DNA of 12,045 bases, taken from Desulfobacterales bacterium (GTDB lineage Bacteria > Desulfobacterota > Desulfobacteria > Desulfobacterales > C00003060). Position numbers and translations under genes: made by a program. The stretch covers positions 1 through 12,045 of the forward strand of contig JAUWXJ010000051.1 in NCBI GenBank assembly GCA_030616425.1, written 5' to 3'. Positions 1-6,710 of the stretch are shown here, one piece after another (position 1 is the stretch's first letter; each line of letters starts with the position of its first letter). The notes under the pieces were generated by a model. That model was not told the origin of the DNA. It saw only the letters and a program-made list of their open reading frames with translations, and did not search any database.

Positions 1-1149
1 AAAGGCCAGGCCCATCAGCGAGATGTAGGTCCTTTGTTCTGCTACAAACTCAGTGTTCGGAACTAAGCTGGAGGTGGGAGAAATGGTCACAAAAAACCAT
101 AGGATGCCGAATGAGACCAGCTTTGCGCGCTTGAAAAGCCAAAGGCCGATGCCCATGATAACACAAAGCACCAGGAATGATGCCATTGTTGGGAGATCAA
201 AAAATGTCTTTGAAACCACAAAATCATGGTCGATATTCTGGCCGATCGGCAAGATCAGGAGTTTGAGATAGATACCGACAATGATCTTGAATTGAGTTAG
301 GAGATACTCTATTCGTGTGATTTGCGGTGCCCAGGTATAATCCCCCAGGGCTGCTACGGTTTCAAGGTTTATGGTTTCAACCCCAACGATATTTGAAACA
401 GGTATAATAAGTGCGGTGGTCAAAAGCGGCAGGAGATATAAAATCCGCTTCATGGCTCCCCTGAAGTCCGATTGTATAAATGAGTATTCCGTAAGGAGCA
501 CCGCAGCAGGCAGGGTAATGGCCATTTCCTTTGTGCGCATCGCAAGTACCGCCATGGTAAGAGAGCATACGTACCGGAGAAGGTGTGAGCCGGTGAAGAA
601 ACGATCTTCTTGCTTGAACTTGAGGCGGGCGCTTACATAAAAGACAAGGGATCCTATATAAAAAAAACCCGCCAGAGATGTATACCGCTGTGCAATATAG
701 GTTACAGCCTGCGTGGCAATGGGGTGGACAAGGAAAAGTATACCGCCCAATAGAGCCGGCCAGAAGATCGGATCACTCAGGGGCGGCAAAACACCGCCTG
801 TATACTGATTTGAAGCAGGAGTGCTCTTAGTGTTTGAGACTGACAGGATTTGAAACAGGAATATGAAAACAAAGTAAGCAGTCCCGATGTGGATAAGCGT
901 GTTAAATATGTGGTAGCCTAAAACATTTGTGCCGCCCAACCAGTAGTTAATGGTAAATGTGATATTGGCAATAACCCGTGAGCCACCACTCTTGCACTTT
1001 TGAAGCATTTCTTCAAAGGAGAGCTCCGATACTACATGTGCGTCGTCAAAGTGGAAAGGGACGTCAAAGGTGTTTGAGTAGGTCAAAAAGCCCAGGATCC
1101 CAAAAATCAGTAAAGTTAATCCTGTTCGTTTAATTGAGATGGATGTCAT
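1..1149 (-). CDS. TMTC-like multi-TM protein, N-terminal part (runs off window edge)
   Basis: The frame is open for 383 codons from an ATG at 1149 to the window edge, so the C-terminus (TPRs, by analogy with the neighbour) is missing. The product aligns without gaps to residues 1-228 of the downstream paralogue, then, after a 49-residue insert in that paralogue, to residues 278-432. GT-C/TMTC-style motifs are visible: FHFDD at 32-36 after the first TM segment, GYHIFN at 78-83, LVHPIATQAV at 140-149, and MRTKEMAITLP at 204-214. Towards the edge a WFFVTISPTSS stretch and an ERTYxSLMG-like region (here EQRTYISLMG) follow. In eukaryotic TMTC proteins, DUF1736 and GT-C motifs of this kind belong to membrane O-mannosyltransferases facing the lumen; by inference this would be an inner-membrane glycosyltransferase with an active site facing the periplasm. 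No clear Shine-Dalgarno precedes the ATG. It lies 163 bp downstream of the paralogue on the same strand, so tandem duplication is likely. Confidence 0.85.
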   Translation of the reverse strand, partial: MTSISIKRTGLTLLIFGILGFLTYSNTFDVPFHFDDAHVVSELSFEEMLQKCKSGGSRVIANITFTINYWLGGTNVLGYHIFNTLIHIGTAYFVFIFLFQILSVSNTKSTPASNQYTGGVLPPLSDPIFWPALLGGILFLVHPIATQAVTYIAQRYTSLAGFFYIGSLVFYVSARLKFKQEDRFFTGSHLLRYVCSLTMAVLAMRTKEMAITLPAAVLLTEYSFIQSDFRGAMKRILYLLPLLTTALIIPVSNIVGVETINLETVAALGDYTWAPQITRIEYLLTQFKIIVGIYLKLLILPIGQNIDHDFVVSKTFFDLPTMASFLVLCVIMGIGLWLFKRAKLVSFGILWFFVTISPTSSLVPNTEFVAEQRTYISLMGLAF

Positions 1150-1170
1150 ATGCAAAGTCTTATAGTATAC

Positions 1171-1245
1171 GTTTACGGGTTCAGGGGTACATTTCCTTTG
1201 TTAACCTTCACAGACCCCGAACCTTGAACCTCTGAACCCGTGAAC
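1171..1245. repeat. Long inverted repeat between the tandem paralogues
   Basis: Arms at 1171-1187 (GTTTACGGGTTCAGGGG) and 1229-1245 (CCTCTGAACCCGTGAAC) match at 15 of 17 positions and are separated by about 41 bases that contain further GGTTAACC/AACCTTGAACC-like half-repeats. There is no following T-tract, so it does not look like an intrinsic terminator. It may be a dispersed intergenic repeat or an mRNA processing structure between the two minus-strand genes. Confidence 0.55.
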
Positions 1246-1271
1246 GGTTACCTTGTCTCTGTGATCTCTGC

Positions 1272-1304
1272 GGGCTCGAGCGACCAAAGGGAGCGGGCGA
1301 GAGA
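1272..1304. repeat. Imperfect CTCGAGCG/CGGGCGAG palindrome
   Basis: The GC-rich segment around CTCGAGCGACC and GGGAGCGGGCGAG forms an imperfect palindrome just after the stop of the downstream-reading TMTC-like gene. It stands out from the AT-richer surroundings and shares the GCGAGCG flavour of the dispersed element described elsewhere in this window, although it is not a clear copy of it. Confidence 0.3.
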
Positions 1305-1312
1305 CTCACCAA

Positions 1313-3772
1313 TTACGGTGTTTCGACACTGTTCGATGTCCCAGCGGATTTGTCCATTAGTCGCAAAACAACGTCCATGTTATTTTGCGCCTCAGTATAA
1401 TCGGGTTTAATCCGCAATGCCTCCTGAAGATGACTAATCGCTTCCTTGAGATTTCCCTGCATAGCCAGGGCATTTCCTATGTTATTGAGGGCCTCCACAT
1501 AGTCGGGCTGTATCCGCAATGCCTCTGAATAATGTCTAATGGCCTCATTGATACTTCCAAGTTTAATCAGGGCGTTTCCCAAGTTGTAGTGTGCCTCAGC
1601 AAAGTCCGGTTTGATGCGGAGCACCTCGGAATAATGTCTAATCGCATCCTTGAGACTTCCCAGATTAATCAATGCGTTTCCCAGGTTGTAGTGTGCCGCC
1701 GTATAATCTGGTTTGATCCTTATTGCCTCGGAATAATGTGCAATTGCCTCCTTGTTTTTCCCCTCATTAGCCAGTGCTAGCCCCAGGTTATAGTGCGCAT
1801 CCACATGGTCGGGGTTGATCCGTATTGCTTCGGAATAATGCCTAATAGCCTCCTTGGGGCTTTCAAGTTTAATCAATGCGTTTCCCAGGTTATAATGAGC
1901 CTCCACATAAGAGGGATTGATCCGCAGCGCTTCGGAGTAATGTCTAATCGCCTCGTTGATTTTTCCCTGTTCAGTCAGAACAATTCCCAGGTTGTAGTGA
2001 GCCTCCGCATAGGAGGGATCGATCCGCAGCGCCTCGGAATAGTGTCTAATGGCATCCTTCAAGCTTCCCAGATTAACCAATGCGTTTCCCAGGTTGTAGT
2101 GAGCATTCGCAAAGTTGGGATTGATTCTTATTGCTTTGGAATAATGTGCAATTGCCTCCTTGTTTTTCCCTTCATCAACCAAAGCGATTGCAAGATTATA
2201 GTGCGCATCCGGATAGCCGGGGTTGATCCGTATTGCTTCGGAATAACGTGCAATTGCCTCCTTGTTTTTCCCATCGTCAGCCAGTGCAACTCCCAGGTTA
2301 TTATAGGGACGCGCCCTTTTCGGAGATTTTTTCACAGCGTCTTTCCATAGGGACACATCGGTTTGCCAGACCTTGTTTCTTGCATAGGTAAGGCCTGAGA
2401 GCAAGAGCAGTATAGGTACGAAGACCCAGAAATAGTGTTTCCAACGAGTTTTCCATGCCGGCAGGCCTGCTGCTGCAAAGGCCAGGCCCATTAGCGAAAT
2501 GTAGGCCCTGTGTTCCGTGACAAACTCTATGTTTGGAACTATGCTTGAAGTGGGAGAAATGGTTACAAAAAACCACAGTATGCCGAAAGAAACCAGCTTT
2601 GAGCGCTTGAAAAGCCACAGGCCGATGCCCAGAATGACACAAAGTGTCAGGAAAGAGGCCATTGTGGGCAGATCGAACAATGTCTTGGACACTACGTAAT
2701 CATGGTCGATATTCTGGCCGATAGGCCACACAAATAGCTTGAGATAGATACTCGGAATGATCTTGAATTGAGTGAGAAGATACTCCTTTCGGTTGATTCC
2801 GGCACCCCAGGTATAATCCTGAAGAGCTGCCACACTTTCAAGACTTATGGTTTCAACCCCGATCATGTCTGAAACAGGTATAATAAGACCGGTAGACAAT
2901 AGTGGCAAGAGATACAAGATTCGTTTTCCGGCTGCCCTGAACTGCAAAGCGAGCGCATTCCCCGCAGATTGCTCTCCGAGGCGTAGGCTCTCCGAGCCAG
3001 AGGCTGTGGGGGTTAGCGAGCGAATCAAGGAGATGACAAAATTCCTTACAGTCGAAGATTCCCCGCGGCTTGCCGCGGGGAGCTTCAAATCAGATTGTAT
3101 GAAGTAGTATTCCGTAAGGAGCATCGTTGCGGGCAGGGTGATAGCCATCTCTTTTGTGCGCATTGCAAGCACCGCCATGATAAAAGAGCAGAGATATCGG
3201 ATAAGGTGGGATTTCTTAAAAAAGCGCTCATCTTCTTTAAACTTGGTGCGGGCGCTTACAAAAAAGGCAAGGGAGCCTATGTAAAAGAAGCCGACAAGTG
3301 ATGTATACCGCTGTGCAATATATGTAACGGCCTGCGTGGCAAGGGGGTGAACAAGGAAAAGGATGCCCCCAAAAAGAGCGGGCCAGAAGATCGGATCAGT
3401 CAGGGGCGGCAAAACACCGTCTGTATACTGATTTGAAGCAGGAGTGCTCTTAGAGTTTGAAACTGACAGGATTTGAAACAGGAATATGAAAACAAAGTAA
3501 GCGGTGCCGATATGGATAAGTATGTTGATAATATGGTAACCAAGAACATCGGTTCCGCCCATCCAGTAGTTAAGCAAAAAGGTGAGATGGCAGATAAAGC
3601 GTGAGCCGCCCGCCGCGCACTTTTTTACCATCTCTTCAAAAGAGAGCTCTGATACTACACGTAAGTCATCATAGTGGAAAGGGGCATCAAAGGTGTTTGA
3701 ATAGATCAAAAAACCAAGAACAATAAAGGGCAAAACTATTAGCCATCGATGTTTATTTGAAGTCGATATCAT
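1313..3772 (-). CDS. TMTC-like multi-TM glycosyltransferase-type protein with nine TPRs
   Basis: 819 residues. The N-terminal half (about 1-465) is hydrophobic with roughly ten membrane segments and TMTC/GT-C-type motifs: FHYDD at 32-36, LTFLLNY at 63-69, GYHIIN at 78-83, HPLATQAV at 142-149, RTKEMAITLP at 205-214, and WFFVTISPTSS with EHRAYISLMG at 400-429. The C-terminal half is nine consecutive 34-residue TPRs (488-793), each of the form AHYNLGNAL...EAIRHYSEALRINP, then a Ser/Thr tail. This TM-then-TPR order is that of TMTC1-4 O-mannosyltransferases; a bacterial O-glycosyltransferase role is inferred, and TPR-mediated protein recognition is the usual reading. The DD pair and the HP and KE motifs are intact. 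Residues 229-277 are an in-frame insert, absent from the paralogue at 1-1149, encoded by a mobile palindromic element. The start is ATG; no strong SD is seen. It is divergent from the Wzy_C gene at 4058. Confidence 0.85.
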   Translation of the reverse strand: MISTSNKHRWLIVLPFIVLGFLIYSNTFDAPFHYDDLRVVSELSFEEMVKKCAAGGSRFICHLTFLLNYWMGGTDVLGYHIINILIHIGTAYFVFIFLFQILSVSNSKSTPASNQYTDGVLPPLTDPIFWPALFGGILFLVHPLATQAVTYIAQRYTSLVGFFYIGSLAFFVSARTKFKEDERFFKKSHLIRYLCSFIMAVLAMRTKEMAITLPATMLLTEYYFIQSDLKLPAASRGESSTVRNFVISLIRSLTPTASGSESLRLGEQSAGNALALQFRAAGKRILYLLPLLSTGLIIPVSDMIGVETISLESVAALQDYTWGAGINRKEYLLTQFKIIPSIYLKLFVWPIGQNIDHDYVVSKTLFDLPTMASFLTLCVILGIGLWLFKRSKLVSFGILWFFVTISPTSSIVPNIEFVTEHRAYISLMGLAFAAAGLPAWKTRWKHYFWVFVPILLLLSGLTYARNKVWQTDVSLWKDAVKKSPKRARPYNNLGVALADDGKNKEAIARYSEAIRINPGYPDAHYNLAIALVDEGKNKEAIAHYSKAIRINPNFANAHYNLGNALVNLGSLKDAIRHYSEALRIDPSYAEAHYNLGIVLTEQGKINEAIRHYSEALRINPSYVEAHYNLGNALIKLESPKEAIRHYSEAIRINPDHVDAHYNLGLALANEGKNKEAIAHYSEAIRIKPDYTAAHYNLGNALINLGSLKDAIRHYSEVLRIKPDFAEAHYNLGNALIKLGSINEAIRHYSEALRIQPDYVEALNNIGNALAMQGNLKEAISHLQEALRIKPDYTEAQNNMDVVLRLMDKSAGTSNSVETP
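1394..2311 (-). repeat. Nine 102-bp tandem repeats encoding TPRs
   Basis: Residues 488-793 of the TMTC-like protein are nine exact-length 34-residue units, so the DNA repeats with a 102-bp period. There is a higher-order pattern. Units 2-3-4 (GKNKEAIAHYS, LGSLKDAIRHYS, INEAIRHYS endings) recur as units 6-7-8 in the same order, suggesting a block duplication of about 408 bp rather than only single-unit growth. The ninth unit is the most divergent (EALNNIGNAL, HLQEAL) and acts as a cap. Confidence 0.85.
2942..3088. mobile_element. Dispersed palindromic element, copy 1 (147 bp, in frame inside a gene)
   Basis: Comparison with the paralogue gives an empty site: the paralogue has CCCTGAA followed by GTCCGATTG (plus-strand sense, near 457-472), while here CCCTGAA is followed by 147 extra bases and then ATCAGATTG. 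The insert starts CTGCAAAGCGAGCGCATTC and ends GGGGAGCTTCAA. It contains a CCCCGCAG/CTGTGGGG stem and a perfect CCCCGCGG-CTTG-CCGCGGGG hairpin (3060-3079) inside outer GAAG/CTTC bases. It is exactly 49 codons and adds residues 229-277, in a loop before a TM segment, without stops. Both ends match copy 2 at 4547-4780, and the left end matches copy 3 at 12015. Confidence 0.85.
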
Positions 3773-3855
3773 AACTTAACGTTTTGAGAAATCTACAACT
3801 AATTGAAGTTACAGGTTTTGACAGGCCCTTATTACAGCTCTGACATCAAACTAAG

Positions 3856-3882
3856 GCTTCCGCCTCTAATTGAGGGGGAAGC
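3856..3882. other. Hairpin in the divergent intergenic region
   Basis: GCTTCCGCCTC and GAGGGGGAAGC form an 11-bp stem with one mismatch around a TAATT loop. It lies in the 285-bp gap between the divergent TMTC-like and Wzy_C genes. No long T-tract follows (ATATAAATTTTAT on the plus side). It could be a leader structure, a weak terminator or an old repeat. A TTGACA hexamer (about 3817-3822) is nearby, but no convincing -10 pairs with it. I see nothing else in this gap. Confidence 0.4.
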
Positions 3883-4057
3883 ATATAAATTTTATAGAAC
3901 AAAATCTCCTTTAATTCAAGAGATCTGACATGTAGAGGCTATCGCTTTCCCATAGGCCTCATTTATGATAAAAAGCCAATCAAGGAACAAGCGTATTTCG
4001 GCACATTTAGTGTAGCTGTTTCATCCATCATATCAGAAACTTCTGTGGTAACGATTC

Positions 4058-6403
4058 GTGAAACTGTCGAATAAAAAGAAAAAGTACATAAGACGCCACG
4101 CTTCATTGAAATCCCCCGAGTCTATTGCCGAAGATTTGCGCATAAGCGCGAGAGACGTTCAAATAGTCCTGAAGAGATCAGCGGATACCGCGTCATACAA
4201 AACCATATCAACCCTTGACAGTATATTCCACTGGGGCCTTGTTATCATTTCCTTTCTTGCGCCCTTGATCTTCTTGAGAGGGATTCATGACTTTGCCAAC
4301 CTCCCGCAATCGGCGTTTATACAGGTTGGTGTGGTCTTTCTGTTTCTCTTATGGTTGATCAAGTGTTTCATAAGCAGGAAGTGTTTGATACTGAAGTCGC
4401 CATTAAATTTGCCCATCCTTGCCTTTGTCCTTTGGTCCCTGGCTTCTTTAATCTATGCTCATAACAAGTATGAAGGTTTTTTGCTCTGGATGCACTGGGC
4501 CGCCTCGGCCTTGATGTTTTTCCTTGTTGTCAATGATGTCTATGAACCGCAAAAGCGAGCGCATTCCCCGTCCCGGTCTGTCGGGACTGCGGGGCTAGCG
4601 AGCGACCGGTTTGCTCCCCGCAAGCCCCGTCCTTTAGGGCGGGGTCAAGGGGAGCTATATAAAAACGTATTTCTTCCTTACCGGGAAGCTCCGCCCTTCA
4701 GGGCGGGGAGGCTTCAATCTAAAAATGGCCAACTTCCTTACGGTCGAAGATCCACCGCAGCTTGCTGCAGGGAGCTTCAAAAAAAACGTATGGTCCAGTT
4801 ATTGACCGCAATTATTTTCTCGGGCACTCTTTGTGCTTTGCTGGGGGTTGTACAACACCTCTTTGGTCTCTCCTGGGTGCCTCAGGCAAGGCCGCCCGCT
4901 GCTACCTTTGCCAACAAGAACATGGCGGTTCATTTTATTATTCTCACGCTTCCCCTAATTGTTGGTCTATTAGTTGGCGCCGGGCAGAGAATATGGAAGC
5001 AACTACTCTTTTTGGCCCCGGTTATAATGATTGCTTATTTGGTGTGTGCCAAATCCAGGGCCGGCTTTGTGACTCTTGCCGCAGAGAGTATCCTCATAAC
5101 TGTTTTGCTTGTCAGGGCAGATAAGCGCAAAATAGCCGTGGGGCTAGTGACTATCGGTTTAGCGGTGTCTATTTTAGTCTCTCTGGTTGCCTATAAGGAT
5201 TTCAATGTCGGATCGATTGAGTTAAGGAAAGCAATCTGGTGCAATACCGTTGAGATGATCAAAGATAGGCCCTTGATAGGGTTAGGACTTGGTAATCATA
5301 AGCTTTTTTACCCCCTTTATCATCGCAAAGTAGTCACTGATAGAAGTTATGGTGAAGGGGCCCAGCTTGGCAACGTTCACAATGATTTTATTCAGGCGTT
5401 TGCTGAATTGGGCGTGGTCGGAATGCTTTTGCTTGGCTGGATGGGCCTTGTGTTGATGAGGGTTGCCTTGAGTTTAATATCATCTCGATATTCTCCTGAT
5501 GTGCGGTTTTGGTCGATCGGAATCACAACGGGAATTATCGGGCTATTAGTCATTGCTTCTTTCAGTTTTCCGTTTCAGCGTGCCATCCCCCCATTTGTCT
5601 TAATGATTTTGCTTGGTATTCTTTGTTCCTTTTATTTGGGAGATAACAAAAGGTTTTATGTGATCACGCAAAGATCGATTGTGCTGTTTGCATGCGTCGT
5701 TGTATTTGGTGGATTGATATGGCTGATTCGCTTTCATTATCTTGGCATAAAGTGCGACCGGCATTTCCTGCAAGTTACTCAACTGGAAGAATTGAAAAAC
5801 TGGCAAGGTGTTATTGCCGAAGGGGAAAAAGCCTATCGCCTTAATCCTGCTCGTCTCAAGATACTCTCTTACATGGGACTGGCCTACCTTGAAATGGGCA
5901 ACCTCCGGAAGGGGATTGATGCTTTGCAAAAGGTAATAGAATCTTATCCTAACTCAATCACCGATCTTTTTAATATCGGTCTTGCTTATGACAAAATTGG
6001 TGAGGACCAGAAAGCGCTTGAGACATATAATAAGCTTTTACTCATCAAACCCGACTATTCAAAAGTCCACAACAACGTGGCCAATATCTATTTGAAGCAA
6101 AACAATTTGGATATGGCGATTAAGGGGCTCAGATTGGCCGCAAGATTCGATCCTAAAAACAGCCTTATTCATTTTAATATCGGCATTGTTGAGATACAGC
6201 AGAGGCGATACAAGGAAGCGGCCAGGGCATTTGAAAAGGCAGCCTTGCTTAAGCCCGGGTGGAACCTGGCGCAGCGAGACTCCCTTTCAAACAGTAGGGA
6301 AGAAGTCGTTGAGCATCTCAGAAAGGAATTGGAACTCAATCCGAGGAGTGAGGATGCAATTGAGATACGCAGCCTGATTGAGTTGATGGAAGAATTCACT
6401 TAA
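4058..6403 (+). CDS. Wzy_C (O-antigen ligase/polymerase-like) membrane protein with C-terminal TPRs
   Basis: 781 residues. GTG at 4058 is the first possible start after a stop at 4049-4051; its SD is weak. Residues 8-40 form a basic helix-turn-helix-like segment (YIRRHASLKSPESIAEDL). Membrane segments then run from about 53 to 555. Wzy_C features are ARPPAATFANKNMA at 277-290 (the family's usual GTF-NPN-like stretch), AKSRAGF at 331-337, RPLIGLGLGNH at 404-414, and VHNDFIQAFAELGVVG at 440-455. Four TPR-like units cover about 600-737. The family joins or polymerises lipid-linked glycans, or transfers them to lipid A or protein, on the periplasmic side; the acceptor here is unknown. Residues 164-241 are a 78-residue in-frame insert from a mobile palindromic element, in a loop between two TM segments. 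The insert is arginine-, proline- and cysteine-containing and unlike the rest of the protein. The gene is divergent from a TMTC-like gene, which suggests a shared envelope-glycan role. Confidence 0.85.
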   Translation: MKLSNKKKKYIRRHASLKSPESIAEDLRISARDVQIVLKRSADTASYKTISTLDSIFHWGLVIISFLAPLIFLRGIHDFANLPQSAFIQVGVVFLFLLWLIKCFISRKCLILKSPLNLPILAFVLWSLASLIYAHNKYEGFLLWMHWAASALMFFLVVNDVYEPQKRAHSPSRSVGTAGLASDRFAPRKPRPLGRGQGELYKNVFLPYREAPPFRAGRLQSKNGQLPYGRRSTAACCRELQKKRMVQLLTAIIFSGTLCALLGVVQHLFGLSWVPQARPPAATFANKNMAVHFIILTLPLIVGLLVGAGQRIWKQLLFLAPVIMIAYLVCAKSRAGFVTLAAESILITVLLVRADKRKIAVGLVTIGLAVSILVSLVAYKDFNVGSIELRKAIWCNTVEMIKDRPLIGLGLGNHKLFYPLYHRKVVTDRSYGEGAQLGNVHNDFIQAFAELGVVGMLLLGWMGLVLMRVALSLISSRYSPDVRFWSIGITTGIIGLLVIASFSFPFQRAIPPFVLMILLGILCSFYLGDNKRFYVITQRSIVLFACVVVFGGLIWLIRFHYLGIKCDRHFLQVTQLEELKNWQGVIAEGEKAYRLNPARLKILSYMGLAYLEMGNLRKGIDALQKVIESYPNSITDLFNIGLAYDKIGEDQKALETYNKLLLIKPDYSKVHNNVANIYLKQNNLDMAIKGLRLAARFDPKNSLIHFNIGIVEIQQRRYKEAARAFEKAALLKPGWNLAQRDSLSNSREEVVEHLRKELELNPRSEDAIEIRSLIELMEEFT
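4547..4780. mobile_element. Dispersed palindromic element, copy 2 (234 bp, in frame inside the Wzy_C gene)
   Basis: It begins right after TATGAA with CCGCAAAAGCGAGCGCATTC and ends GGGAGCTTCAA, matching copy 1 at both ends; the tail CTTCCTTACGGTCGAAGATC also parallels CCTTACAGTCGAAGATTC in copy 1. It carries four hairpins in a row: CCCCGTCCCG/CGGGACTGCGGGG (about 4566-4594), CTCCCC outer with CCCCGTCC-TTTA-GGGCGGGG inner (about 4614-4653), GAAGCTCCGCCC/GGGCGGGGAGGCTTC (4685-4715), and GAAGATCC..GCAG-CTTG-CTGC..GAGCTTC (about 4746-4777). The CCGCCCTTCAGGGCGGGG type is typical of IS200/IS605 ends. The length is exactly 78 codons with no stop in the host frame. It is longer than copy 1 because of the two extra middle hairpins. 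Confidence 0.8.
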
Positions 6404-6424
6404 TGAGCATGGTGCTGCTCTTTA

Positions 6425-6457
6425 AAATCCCCCTCAATCCCCCTTTAGGAAAGGGGG
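6425..6457 (+). repeat. C-rich palindromic repeat, copy A
   Basis: AAATCCCCCTCAATCCCCC leads into CCCCCTTT-AGG-AAAGGGGG, an 8-bp perfect stem (6439-6457). It follows the Wzy_C stop codon by about 20 bases. It could fold in the mRNA 3' end, but there is no T-tract, so terminator function is uncertain. It belongs to the same family as copies at 6724, 7110 and 7215. Confidence 0.75.
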
Positions 6458-6690
6458 AGGATTTTGGGAGTGGCTTTAGAAAAAGTGGGGAAGGACTTCA
6501 GAACTTTTTTTACAAAAGAGAGAAGAATTTCGGAACTGCTTTTGTAAAAGGGGAGGATTTTGGGAGTGGCTTTAGAAAAAGTGGGGAAGAACTTTAGAAC
6601 TTTTTTTACAAAAGAGAGAAGAATTTCGGAATTGCTTTTGTAAAAGGGGAGGATTTTGGGAATTGCGAAGAAAAGGGGGGAGATTTTGGG
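6457..6690 (+). repeat. 96-bp tandem repeat, two full units and a partial third
   Basis: Unit 1 (6457-6552) and unit 2 (6553-6648) differ at 3 of 96 positions; a decayed third unit starts at 6649 (GAGGATTTTGGGAATTGCG). Each unit contains a 10-bp inverted repeat, TTTACAAAAG/CTTTTGTAAA, and ends in AAAGGGGAGGATTTTGGG, so it appears to have grown out of the C-rich palindrome next to it. The period is 32 codons and frames on both strands stay open, but the predicted peptides are low-complexity and have no start signals, so I do not call a gene. With its neighbours it fills the 307-bp gap between the Wzy_C and DUF559 genes. Confidence 0.85.
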
Positions 6691-6710
6691 AATCCCCTTA
6701 CAAAAGGGAA

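Noticed and set aside
377..568. A separate small gene or frameshift inside the first TMTC-like gene
   Set aside because: The main frame is open from 1149 to the window edge and aligns with the paralogue throughout, so the short frame is a shadow.
2942..3088. Intron or intein at the insertion site
   Set aside because: It is far too short for either, has no splice motifs, and the same ends occur outside a gene at 12015.
6439..6457. Intrinsic terminator after the Wzy_C gene
   Set aside because: The stem is good but no T-tract follows; it is one member of a dispersed palindrome family.
6457..6690. CRISPR array
   Set aside because: The whole 96-bp unit is repeated with no unique spacers, and no cas gene is present.
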